Source: Chloroflexota bacterium (GTDB taxonomy: Bacteria; Chloroflexota; Dehalococcoidia; SAR202; UBA11138). Taken from it: a DNA stretch of 9,612 nt. Positions within the stretch are counted from its first letter, which is position 1; every line of letters begins with the position of its first letter. Made by a program: the position numbers and the translations under genes. This document shows positions 1 to 6,552 of the stretch, piece after piece. The notes below the pieces were generated by a model that made no database searches, was not told the origin of the DNA, and saw only the letters and a program-made list of their open reading frames with translations. The stretch lies in assembly GCA_022566975.1 (NCBI GenBank), contig JADFHV010000063.1, positions 1 through 9,612 on the forward strand, read 5' to 3'.

Positions 1-1
1 G

Positions 2-1021
2 AGCCTGCTCTTCCTGTACCTCAACACCAACCAGCGTAGCGTCACCGCCGACCTCAAGTCGGAGCCGGGCAGGGAGATCGTCAAGAAGCTCGCCTCGGAG
101 TCCGACATCCTTGTCGAGAACTTCAGCCCGCGGGTCATGCCCTCCCTGGGTCTCGACTACGAGGAGCTTCGGAAGTTGAACCCTCGGCTGGTCATGGTCT
201 CCATATCCAACTTCGGCCAGACGGGGCCCTACCGCGACTACAGGGCGACGGACATCATCGAGTACGCCCTCGGCGGGCTCATGTACATCATGGGGTCCAA
301 CGACCGCCAGCCGTTGAAACACGCGCTGCACCAGGCCCAGTTCAAGGCCGGAGTCAACGCCGCCGGCGCCGCCCTGATAGCCCTGTACGGCTCGCAGGCG
401 GCTGGGGAGGGCCGGCGGGTAGACGTGTCCATACAGGAGTGTGTCGCAGCCGGCCTGAGAGACACCGTATCCCTGTACACCTACATGGGGGCCATCAAAG
501 GGCGCCAGCCCGAGCACTCCGGTGATATCCCCCGGAGCCCCATTGAGGCCAAGGACGGCCACGTCGTGCCCATCACATACGGGCCCGTGGAATGGGATAC
601 CATCGCAGACTTCCTGGAGATGCCCGCGCTAAAAGGGCCCAGGTTTGCAACGCCGGAGGCGCGGGCGGAGAATGCCGCCGAGCTTGACGCGATCGTCAGG
701 GGCGTGTTCCGCCAGCGCGACAAGTGGGACCTGTTCCGCGCCGCCCACCGCCATCGCGGGTTCATATATGGCGTCGTCCAGAGCCCGGAAGAGGTAGTCG
801 GAAATCCCCAGTATCAGGCGCGGAGCTACTTCACGGAGATCGACCACCCGGTCGCAGGGAGAGCTACCTATCCCGGCGCCCCGTTCCTTATGAGCGAGAC
901 ACCCTGGGAGGCCCGCTCGCCCGCACCGACGCTGGGACAGCACAACGAGGAGGTCCTCGGGGGCCTTCTCGGCTACTCCGAGGACGAGCTGAGGGGCCTC
1001 CGGAACATGGGGGCGGTCTAG
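2..1021 (+). CDS. Family III CoA-transferase (CaiB/BaiF), 5'-truncated, lacking the catalytic Asp
   Basis: The reading frame is open from base 2, so the gene begins outside the window. 339 residues are visible; the family usually has about 400, so roughly 60-70 N-terminal residues are missing. Family signatures seen are LYLNTNQRSVTADL near the visible N-terminus, DILVENFSPRVM, the NPRLVMVSISNFGQTGPY block and the C-terminal LGQHNEEVL. Family III enzymes move CoA between carboxylic acids through an Asp-linked mixed anhydride (Asp169 in formyl-CoA transferase and CaiB). Aligning HQAQFKAG here with PYSDFTAA of the next gene puts Gln (codon 338-340) at that site. The stop lies 3 nt before the next start, so the two are probably co-translated. 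I infer a non-catalytic or altered subunit of a heteromer with the downstream protein. Substrate cannot be told. The family call is secure; inactivity is inferred. Confidence 0.93.
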   Translation, partial: SLLFLYLNTNQRSVTADLKSEPGREIVKKLASESDILVENFSPRVMPSLGLDYEELRKLNPRLVMVSISNFGQTGPYRDYRATDIIEYALGGLMYIMGSNDRQPLKHALHQAQFKAGVNAAGAALIALYGSQAAGEGRRVDVSIQECVAAGLRDTVSLYTYMGAIKGRQPEHSGDIPRSPIEAKDGHVVPITYGPVEWDTIADFLEMPALKGPRFATPEARAENAAELDAIVRGVFRQRDKWDLFRAAHRHRGFIYGVVQSPEEVVGNPQYQARSYFTEIDHPVAGRATYPGAPFLMSETPWEARSPAPTLGQHNEEVLGGLLGYSEDELRGLRNMGAV

Positions 1022-1024
1022 GCG

Positions 1025-2377
1025 ATGCGGCTGCCACTGGCCGGAGTGAGGGTCGTCGAGATGGGACAGCTCATCGCCATACCTTATGCGACGAAGCTGC
1101 TGGCCGACATGGGCGCGGAGGTGGTCCGCATCGAGTCTTGCTCCAGGCTGGAAAACTACCGTGCTACGTCCTTCTTCGAAAACGATCCGACGGGAGATTT
1201 CTGGAACAGGGCCGCGAACTTCTACGAGCAGAACCGCAACAAGCTCGGTGTCACCCTGGACCTCGCGGACCCCGAAGGCCTCTCCCTTCTCGAGGAGCTT
1301 ATAGCCGTTAGCGACGTGTTCGCCGAGAATTTCACACCTAGAGTAGTGAGAAACTTCGGTCTGGAGTACGACGACGTACGCCGGATCAGGCCCGACATCG
1401 TCATGGTCTCCTCCACGGGGTACGGCCATACGGGGCCCTGGGCGGAGCTGGGCGCCATCGGCTACGCCACCGAGGCCGCATCCGGACTGGCGCACGTTAC
1501 CGGATACCGGGGCGGGCCGCCGGTGGTCCCCGAGATACCCTACTCTGACTTCACCGCCGCGGAGCACACGGTCTTCGCCATCATGGCCGCCCTCGTACAC
1601 CGGGCGAGCACCGGAAAGGGCCAGTTTATCGACGTCTCCCAGACCGAGACGCTCAGCTCCACCATACCCGAGACCCTCATGGACTACACCGTCAACGGTC
1701 GGACGCAGCCGCGCATGGGCAACCAGGACCCCGCAATGGCCCCGCACGGCTGCTACCCTTGCCGTGGCGACGACCGGTGGATAGCCATAGCCGTTGGTAG
1801 CGATCAGGAGTGGACGGCGCTGTGCGACGTGCTGGACGCCCCCCCTTGGACCGCCGACAGCCGGTTTGCCTCCGCTGGCGCGCGGCGTCAGCACCTTGAG
1901 GAGCTGGACCGCCTGCTGGCCGAGTCTACGAGCCAATGGGACCCGCACGAGCTGATGCACGCCCTTCAGGACCGAGGAGTGCCGGCAGGCGCCGTCCTCG
2001 ACGGCAAGCAGCTGCTGTTCGATCCCCATCTGGAGGCACGGGGCTTCTACGAGACCGTCGCCCACAATGAAAGCACCGGCATGCCTCCCCTGCCCTACCC
2101 GAGCAGGCCGTGGAGGATGTCCGAGACCACCCCTGCACTGCGAGCCGCCCCACTGATGGGAGAGCACAACAGACGAGTGCTCTCTGACCTTCTGGGCAGG
2201 GCTGAAGAAGACCTGGAAGCCCTGGAGCGGGAGGGGGTCATCGGATACAGACCCGTTGACCTACGGTTCCCTCCCGTGATACCCCTGGATACTCAGAAGC
2301 GCCAGGGGCGCATCCTCCACTATGAGCAGGACTTTCAGCAACAGTTACGGAAACGGTTCGGGGAGCCATCGGCTTGA
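1025..2377 (+). CDS. Family III CoA-transferase (CaiB/BaiF) with intact catalytic Asp and C-terminal extension
   Basis: A 450-residue cytosolic CoA-transferase. It starts with the typical MRLPLAGVRVVEMGQLIAIP region, continues with LLADMGAEVVRIE (about 25-37), FYEQNRNKLGVTLDL (66-80), DVFAENFTPRVV (97-108) and STGYGHTGPW (130-139), and carries the predicted catalytic Asp175 in IPYSDF. The end of the standard fold is at LMGEHNRRVL (377-386). After EREGVI (401-406) about 44 further residues follow, Pro- and then Arg/Gln-rich, which most relatives lack. The ATG is 3 nt after the upstream stop with no clear Shine-Dalgarno, suggesting translational coupling. Two-gene family III enzymes such as BbsEF (benzylsuccinate) and SmtAB (malate) are known heteromers; this pair may be built likewise. 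Substrate is unknown: carnitine, dicarboxylate or aromatic acids are all possible, and a racemase of this superfamily cannot be excluded. Confidence 0.93.
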   Translation: MRLPLAGVRVVEMGQLIAIPYATKLLADMGAEVVRIESCSRLENYRATSFFENDPTGDFWNRAANFYEQNRNKLGVTLDLADPEGLSLLEELIAVSDVFAENFTPRVVRNFGLEYDDVRRIRPDIVMVSSTGYGHTGPWAELGAIGYATEAASGLAHVTGYRGGPPVVPEIPYSDFTAAEHTVFAIMAALVHRASTGKGQFIDVSQTETLSSTIPETLMDYTVNGRTQPRMGNQDPAMAPHGCYPCRGDDRWIAIAVGSDQEWTALCDVLDAPPWTADSRFASAGARRQHLEELDRLLAESTSQWDPHELMHALQDRGVPAGAVLDGKQLLFDPHLEARGFYETVAHNESTGMPPLPYPSRPWRMSETTPALRAAPLMGEHNRRVLSDLLGRAEEDLEALEREGVIGYRPVDLRFPPVIPLDTQKRQGRILHYEQDFQQQLRKRFGEPSA

Positions 2378-2386
2378 CCCCACTCC

Positions 2387-2416
2387 TTGCCGGCGCCAGG
2401 CCGGCGAGACTATAAT
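2387..2416 (+). promoter_or_regulatory. Candidate sigma-70-type promoter for cmk-plsC
   Basis: A perfect TATAAT lies at 2411-2416, with TTGCCG at 2387-2392 (four of six matches to TTGACA) and an 18-bp spacer. Transcription would start near 2423, giving a leader of about 65 nt before the TTG start of cmk. The spacer contains two GCCGGC copies (2389-2394 and 2400-2405) that can pair around GCCAG. This could be a weak end signal for the CoA-transferase operon or a protein-binding site. No T-run follows it, so it does not look like an intrinsic terminator. Assigned by motif only. Confidence 0.5.
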
Positions 2417-2488
2417 CACCGCCGCGCCTGCTGAACGGGTCGTGGCTAAAAGCAATATTGCCCGGAAACTCTTCGTAAAGCGACCGCG

Positions 2489-3157
2489 TTGTCACAGCTT
2501 ATATCCATAGCGATAGACGGGCCCGTCGCCTCCGGCAAGACCGCGGTCGGGAGAGCCGTCGCCAGCCGGCTGGGCCTCAGGTTCCTCGACACCGGGGCGA
2601 TGTACCGCGCGGTGACGTGGGTTGCCATCCAGCGTGGGACGGGCCTGGACGACCACGACGCCCTGACCGAGCTGGCCGAGTCCATCGAGATGCGGCTGGT
2701 GGCTGGCGAGGCCGGCGACAGGCTCCTTGTAGACGGGGGGGAAGTTACCGACCATCTCCGGGACCAGGACGTAGAGCGCGGCGTCTCGCTCGTTTCAGCG
2801 GTCTCCGGCGTCAGGACGGCGATGGTCCGTCAGCAGCGTGCTGTGGCCCCCCAGGGGCCCATCGTCATGGTCGGACGGGACATCGGCACGGTCGTGCTCC
2901 CAGACGCGGACGTAAAGGTCTTCCTGGAGGCATCCGTGGACGTTCGGGCCAAGCGACGCTACCACGAGTTGCGTTCTCAGGGGAAATCTCCCGACTACCA
3001 GGGCGTCGTGGACGACCTGACGAGCCGTGATAAGATAGACAGCCAGCGGGCCGATTCCCCGTTGATGCCTGCCTCGGATGCCGTCCGTCTGGACACCGAC
3101 GACCTTACCGTCGACGAGGTGGTCGAAAGAATAGTGACGATGGCGCATACTTCATGA
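2489..3157 (+). CDS. cmk: Cytidylate kinase
   Basis: Phosphorylates CMP and dCMP to the diphosphates with ATP in pyrimidine nucleotide metabolism in the cytosol. At 222 residues it matches the usual length. Seen motifs are the P-loop GPVASGKT (11-18), the NMP-binding FLDTGAMYRAV (32-42), VGRDIGTVVLPDAD (128-141), the lid-region RRYHEL (156-161) and RDKIDSQRADSPL (180-192). The start is TTG: the frame is closed by a stop at 2447, no ATG or GTG lies between that stop and the P-loop, and TTG places five to nine residues before the first beta strand as expected. The ribosome-binding site is weak (TAAAG at 2476-2480). The gene ends in an ATGA overlap with the acyltransferase gene, so the two are translationally coupled. 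cmk-plsC adjacency occurs in many bacteria. Confidence 0.96.
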   Translation: MSQLISIAIDGPVASGKTAVGRAVASRLGLRFLDTGAMYRAVTWVAIQRGTGLDDHDALTELAESIEMRLVAGEAGDRLLVDGGEVTDHLRDQDVERGVSLVSAVSGVRTAMVRQQRAVAPQGPIVMVGRDIGTVVLPDADVKVFLEASVDVRAKRRYHELRSQGKSPDYQGVVDDLTSRDKIDSQRADSPLMPASDAVRLDTDDLTVDEVVERIVTMAHTS

Positions 3158-3831
3158 GGGAAACCCCATTCGTATCTCCAATCTGCAATATCGTCCAGCG
3201 GCTCACCCTCAGGCTGTTCGCCGACTACAAGGTAGAAGGCAAGGAGAACGTCCCGCCCATGGGGCCGCTCATCGTCGTCGCCAACCACCAGAGCTACCTC
3301 GATCCTCCAATCCTCGGAGCCTGCCTGCCCAGGCGCATATGGTTCCTGGCAAAGGATAGCATCTTCCGAGGCCCTATCCTCAACTGGTTTCTGCGCTCTT
3401 ACGGCGCGTTCCCTCTGGACCGGTTCGGCTCGGACCTCAGGGCCTACAGGTGGGCGCTCAATAAGCTCGAGCGCGACCAGGTCCTCGTCCTCTTCCCCGA
3501 AGGGACCCGTAGCAAGGGCAGCATGAACAAGGCCCTACCGGGCGTGGCGCGCCTTGCCCTCAAGACGGGCGCTCCGCTGCTGCCCGTGGGGATCGTCGGC
3601 ACGGAGCACATGGGCCACTGGCTGCGCGTCTTGAACCCAAGCGGGACCATCAGGGTGAACATCGGCACCGTCTTTTCGCTCCCCTCCATAGACGGCAGGC
3701 CAAGCCAGGAGGTCCTCGGATCGCTGACGGACATGATCATGCAACGAGTCGCCACTCTACTGCCCGAGCAGTACCGAGGCGTGTACAGTATAAAGCCGTC
3801 CACCAGGGCGACGACGCTGGACCGACGCTGA
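3154..3831 (+). CDS. plsC: 1-acyl-sn-glycerol-3-phosphate acyltransferase (PlsC family)
   Basis: A 225-residue acyltransferase that adds the second acyl chain to lysophosphatidic acid, making phosphatidic acid at the inner face of the cytoplasmic membrane. Family blocks are clear: the catalytic HX4D in NHQSYLD (His45, Asp50), FLAKDSIFRGPILNWFL (64-80), GAFPLDR (84-90), the glycerol-phosphate-binding FPEGTRS (114-120) and GAPLLPVGIVGT (139-150). The N-terminus (FVSPICNIVQRLTLRLFA) is an amphipathic or weakly hydrophobic helix rather than a full membrane span, as in short members of the family. The ATG overlaps the cmk stop by four bases and has no Shine-Dalgarno of its own. A related lysophospholipid acyltransferase with another acceptor is possible, but context and motifs favour PlsC. 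Confidence 0.94.
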   Translation: MRETPFVSPICNIVQRLTLRLFADYKVEGKENVPPMGPLIVVANHQSYLDPPILGACLPRRIWFLAKDSIFRGPILNWFLRSYGAFPLDRFGSDLRAYRWALNKLERDQVLVLFPEGTRSKGSMNKALPGVARLALKTGAPLLPVGIVGTEHMGHWLRVLNPSGTIRVNIGTVFSLPSIDGRPSQEVLGSLTDMIMQRVATLLPEQYRGVYSIKPSTRATTLDRR

Positions 3832-3980
3832 TGCGCGGCAGGCCCAGAGACCAGGACGCCATATGGCCCTGTTGGAGCCATCTCCGGCCGGGCGGGCGGA
3901 TACGAGAGCAGAGTGTCAACGGAGCTATGCTGTATCAGGACCGTTTACCTTACCTAACAGGCTGATGAGATATGGGGTGT

Positions 3981-4004
3981 GCAGTCCCGACCGGTCGGGA
4001 TTGC
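3981..4004. repeat. Near-perfect 24-nt palindrome
   Basis: The central 16 bases (3985-4000, TCCCGACCGGTCGGGA) are an exact palindrome. Three more bases pair on each side (GCA with TGC), separated by one G/T mismatch that is a wobble pair in RNA, giving twelve-base arms around 3992/3993. It lies 150 bases past plsC with no T-run after it, so it is not a typical terminator. It may be a protein-binding operator or a REP-type dispersed palindrome; the neighbouring repeats favour the latter. Confidence 0.75.
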
Positions 4005-4018
4005 TGGGTATCTGAGAA

Positions 4019-4042
4019 CCTGCCCTGAGCATCGTCGAAGGG
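4019..4042 (+). repeat. Diverged copy of the CCTGTCCTGAGC repeat
   Basis: CCTG-CCCTGAGC-ATCGTCGAAGGG matches the tandem units at 4083-4128 apart from one T/C change, a one-base length difference and a few changes in the middle. The shared parts are CCTGAGC and CGAAGGG. It keeps the TCGAAGGG ending that the tandem copies have changed to ACGAAGGG. This suggests independent insertion or an older member of the same family rather than local slippage. Confidence 0.65.
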
Positions 4043-4079
4043 GTGCCCCTGAGATACAATTTCTTCCCCCTTCCTGTCG

Positions 4080-4128
4080 GGGCCTGTCCTGAGCCTGACG
4101 AAGGGCCTGTCCTGAGCCTGACGAAGGG
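4080..4128 (+). repeat. Two exact tandem 23-nt repeats
   Basis: Unit one is 4080-4102 and unit two 4103-4125, identical base for base (GGGCCTGTCCTGAGCCTGAC plus GAA), followed by GGG (4126-4128) that begins a third unit. From memory, CCTGTCCTGAGCCTGTCGAAGGG-like elements are scattered through many environmental bacterial genomes; I could not search this. The exact identity of two adjacent copies suggests recent duplication. The repeat sits between plsC and glmS, outside any gene. Confidence 0.85.
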
Positions 4129-4183
4129 AACGGGGTCAGGGGGATGGTCGAAAGGGTATTTCAGCACCCTGCTAGAGGCGAGG

Positions 4184-4211
4184 GCATACGGCAGCCTTCA
4201 GGCTGCGATGC
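4184..4211 (+). promoter_or_regulatory. Stem-loop in the glmS leader
   Basis: GCAGCC (4191-4196) pairs perfectly with GGCTGC (4201-4206) around a TTCA loop. GCAT (4184-4187) pairs with ATGC (4208-4211) beyond a small internal loop. It ends 31 bases before the glmS ATG and has no following T-run. It could affect glmS mRNA stability or translation, or be another dispersed hairpin. It shares its CCTTCAGG core with the hairpin at 6396-6415. Confidence 0.5.
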
Positions 4212-4242
4212 ATGAAGTGGGGTCTCGTTAGAAAGAATAGCC

Positions 4243-6087
4243 ATGTGCGGAATAATAGGCTATACAGGGCAGCGGCCGGCGGCTCCCATCCTGATGGAGG
4301 GACTTGCTAGCCTCGAGTACCGCGGGTACGACAGCGCCGGCATCGCCGTTCTCGGCCCCGATGGCAATGCCCAGATCCACAAGTCCTCCGGAAAGCTGTC
4401 TAAGCTCAAAGCGGCGCTGGAGAACGGTCTTCCTCATGGCTTCACCGGGCTGGGCCACACCAGATGGGCGACCCACGGCGGCCCAACCGACGACAACGCC
4501 CACCCTCATACGGACTGCCGCAACGAGGTGACCGTGGTCCACAACGGCATCGTTGAAAACTACCTGGAGCTCAAGCAAGAGCTCCTGGACGGCGGGCATG
4601 TATTCTCGTCCCAGACCGACTCCGAGTGCATCCCTCACCTGATCGAGTCCTATCTCTCGGAGGAGTACACACTCGAAGACGCCATACGGGAGACCGCCCT
4701 CCGGCTCCGTGGCGCCAACGCCGTCGTCGCCGTCTCTCAGAGGGAGCCTGGCAGCGTGGTCGCGTTTAGACTCGGCAACGCCGGCGGCATCGTAGTGGGC
4801 TACGGCGACGACGAGATGTTGCTGGCCAGCGACATCCCCGCGCTACTCCCGCACACGCGGAGAGTGGTCTACCTCGCCGGCGGTGAGATGGTCACAGTCA
4901 GTCCTGGGGAGGCAACCTATAGCCTGCTCGATGGCACGCGCATCGAGAAGACCGCGACGGCCGTGCCCTACGACTCCATGTCGGCCGCCAAGGGCCAGTA
5001 CAAGCACTTCATGCTGAAGGAGATCTACGAACAGCCCCGTTCGGTCATCGACACGTTGGGTGCCCGAGTCTCATTCGATACCTTCTCCGTTCAACTAGAT
5101 GAGCTGCCATTCTCCGACCAGGAGATCAACACCTTCGACAGGGTAGTTCTGCTGGGTATGGGGACCAGCCTTCATGCGGCTATGGTCGGACGCACGTGGA
5201 TCGAGTCTCTTGCCCGCATCCCGGCGGAGGCCGATAACTCCTCCGAGTTCCGATACAGAGACCCGGTGATAGACGACAAGACCCTGGTGGTTTCCATATC
5301 CCAGTCGGGGGAGACGGCTGACACGCTGGCGGCGATGGAGGAGGCGGCGCGAAAGGGGGCCCGTCAGATAACGCTCTGTAACTACGCCGGCACGCAGACG
5401 ACCCGCGTCGCCGACGCGACCATCCTGATCCGGGCGGGCCTGGAGATCGGCGTGGCGGGCAGCAAGACGTTCATATGCTCGCTCACCGCACTCTACATCC
5501 TGGCGCTCTTCCTGGGCATAAAGCGCGGGACCCTCGACCGGGAGCGTCTCCAGACGGAGCTTCAGAACCTGGCGCGGCTGCCTGGCATGCTGGGCACACT
5601 GCTCTCGGACCGGCGCCAGTACGAGGCCCTGGCCCGCAAGTACTCCGCCTGCTCCGACTTTCTCTATCTGGGTCGCGGGATCAACTTCCCGCTCGCCATG
5701 GAAGGGGCGTTGAAGCTCAAGGAAATCAGCTACATCCACGCTGAGGGATACCAGGCGGGCGAGATGAAACACGGGCCCATCGCGCTCATCGACGAGACAA
5801 TGCCTGTCGTCGCTCTGGCGCCCAGAGACGCCCTTTATGAGAAGATGCTCAACAACGTCAACGAGGCAAAGGCCCGCGGCGGCACGGTGATCGCCGTCGC
5901 GACCGAAGGCGACGAAGACATCGCAGGCAAGGCGGACGACGTCATATACATCCCGGCGGCCTCGCAGATGCTAAACCCGATCCTCATCGCGGTGCCCATG
6001 CAGATGCTGGCCTACTGCATTGCCGTCCGGAGGGGCTGCGACGTCGATCAGCCACGAAACCTGGCCAAGTCGGTCACCGTCGAGTAG
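4243..6087 (+). CDS. glmS: Glutamine-fructose-6-phosphate aminotransferase (isomerizing)
   Basis: Converts fructose-6-phosphate and glutamine to glucosamine-6-phosphate and glutamate, the first step toward UDP-GlcNAc for envelope and glycan synthesis. The 614 residues fit the family (E. coli 609). The start is certain because the second residue is the N-terminal nucleophile Cys in MCGIIGYTG. The glutaminase domain spans about 2-230 with LEYRGYDSAGIA (24-35), GHTRWATHG (71-79) and NGIVENY (101-107). KHFMLKEIYEQP (254-265) starts the linker to the isomerase half. The first SIS domain has LGMGTSLHA (304-312) and SISQSGETADT (351-361). The second has GRGINFPLAMEGALKLKEIS (477-496) and EMKHGPIALID (507-517). 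The end DQPRNLAKSVTVE is the canonical tail that closes the active site. It appears intact and housekeeping in nature. It is preceded by a repeat-rich leader and followed closely by a small gene. Confidence 0.98.
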   Translation: MCGIIGYTGQRPAAPILMEGLASLEYRGYDSAGIAVLGPDGNAQIHKSSGKLSKLKAALENGLPHGFTGLGHTRWATHGGPTDDNAHPHTDCRNEVTVVHNGIVENYLELKQELLDGGHVFSSQTDSECIPHLIESYLSEEYTLEDAIRETALRLRGANAVVAVSQREPGSVVAFRLGNAGGIVVGYGDDEMLLASDIPALLPHTRRVVYLAGGEMVTVSPGEATYSLLDGTRIEKTATAVPYDSMSAAKGQYKHFMLKEIYEQPRSVIDTLGARVSFDTFSVQLDELPFSDQEINTFDRVVLLGMGTSLHAAMVGRTWIESLARIPAEADNSSEFRYRDPVIDDKTLVVSISQSGETADTLAAMEEAARKGARQITLCNYAGTQTTRVADATILIRAGLEIGVAGSKTFICSLTALYILALFLGIKRGTLDRERLQTELQNLARLPGMLGTLLSDRRQYEALARKYSACSDFLYLGRGINFPLAMEGALKLKEISYIHAEGYQAGEMKHGPIALIDETMPVVALAPRDALYEKMLNNVNEAKARGGTVIAVATEGDEDIAGKADDVIYIPAASQMLNPILIAVPMQMLAYCIAVRRGCDVDQPRNLAKSVTVE

Positions 6088-6101
6088 AGCGGCGCCGGCA
6101 C

Positions 6102-6323
6102 ATGACTCATCACGCCGCCCGGTTCGGCATCTACCTCGATGCCGGTGAGCGCAAGATCGTCCGGATAACCTCACCCTACTGGTTCCCCGAGGAGCCGCAG
6201 TGGGTCTACGTAACCGACGAGGTCAACGCAACCCTGCTCAGGGTCCGTGACATCGTCAGAGAAAAATCCCTCGTGCCGGACCCCGACTCCGTCACCTGGG
6301 GCCGCATACCGCTTAAGGAATAG
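6102..6323 (+). CDS. Small hypothetical protein (73 aa) downstream of glmS
   Basis: I do not recognise this protein. It starts 14 nt after the glmS stop with no evident Shine-Dalgarno, so it would depend on read-through from glmS. I counted G or C in the third position of 58 of its 73 codons (stop included), which matches the neighbouring genes and argues for real coding. The product is a soluble, non-repetitive protein with no signal peptide, membrane segment or Cys. It has a basic N-terminal half (HHAARFGIYLDAGERKIVRI), an aromatic and Pro-rich middle (SPYWFPEEPQWVYVTDEVN, 24-42) and a charged tail. No metal or nucleotide motif is seen. Position alone suggests a link to GlmS; no function is assigned. 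Confidence 0.65.
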   Translation: MTHHAARFGIYLDAGERKIVRITSPYWFPEEPQWVYVTDEVNATLLRVRDIVREKSLVPDPDSVTWGRIPLKE

Positions 6324-6395
6324 CGAGGGTTCGGCAAGACCCGATCGGAATACCGCACCGTGAAGGCCGCGGCATCGCTCCCAACCCGTCAGATG

Positions 6396-6415
6396 CCACA
6401 CCCTTCAGGGTGTGG
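6396..6415 (+). terminator. Strong hairpin after the glmS unit (possible terminator or dispersed hairpin)
   Basis: CCACACCC (6396-6403) and GGGTGTGG (6408-6415) form a perfect 8-bp stem closed by a TTCA tetraloop. It lies 73 bases past the small gene and before the next promoter candidate, the right place for a transcript end. The bases after it (TCGATTTCC) include only a short T-run, so intrinsic termination would be weak; 3'-end protection is an alternative. The loop and inner stem match the hairpin upstream of glmS. Confidence 0.5.
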
Positions 6416-6466
6416 TCGATTTCCGTTCAGCCCCCGTCAACCTTAGGCCGACGGTCCACAACAGTC

Positions 6467-6475
6467 TGATATAGT
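6467..6475 (+). promoter_or_regulatory. Extended -10 promoter candidate for the pentapeptide-repeat gene
   Basis: TG at 6467-6468, one base, then TATAGT (6470-6475) matches the extended -10 pattern TGnTATAAT with one difference. No good -35 is visible at the expected distance, as is usual for extended -10 promoters. Transcription would begin near 6482, about 70 bases before the ATG at 6553. Confidence 0.4.
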
Positions 6476-6552
6476 CTGCAATGGAACGCCGTAGAGCGCG
6501 ATGAGGCCGGACGGGCGCACGCGCGCCGCGCCCTCACTCACGAAAGACGACC

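Larger units (their letters stand above)
3832..4242. other. Repeat-rich intergenic region upstream of glmS
   Basis: 411 bp with no supportable gene. It holds a near-perfect 24-nt palindrome, a diverged and two tandem copies of a 23-nt repeat, and a two-part stem-loop close to the glmS start (each listed separately). An open frame at 4043-4231 is only a translation of the repeats. The nearest ribosome-binding candidate for glmS is AGAAAG, about 7 nt before its ATG. I see no glmS ribozyme-like sequence and no convincing -35/-10 pair; TACAAT at 4055-4060 lacks a usable -35. Confidence 0.7.

Noticed and set aside
629..2167. A 512-codon open frame on the minus strand across both CoA-transferase genes
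   Set aside because: It is the mirror of two clearly recognised GC-rich genes; its translation is rich in Gly, Arg, Val and His with no family motif, and it crosses the junction between the two genes.
4055..4060. TACAAT as a -10 element for glmS
   Set aside because: Nothing resembling a -35 lies 15-19 bases upstream, and it is embedded in repeat-derived sequence.
4043..4231. 62-residue open frame upstream of glmS
   Set aside because: Its translation (PEPDEG, VLSLTKG) is produced by the tandem repeats, and it has no ribosome-binding site or domain.
3832..4242. glmS ribozyme or tRNA in the glmS leader
   Set aside because: No GlcN6P-ribozyme-like core and no tRNA T-loop or acceptor pattern could be found by eye; the region is explained by repeats and hairpins.
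6481..6504. Seven-codon Arg-rich mini-frame (MERRRAR) before the pentapeptide-repeat gene, possibly a leader peptide
   Set aside because: It begins at or before the predicted transcription start, has no ribosome-binding site, and such short frames are common by chance.
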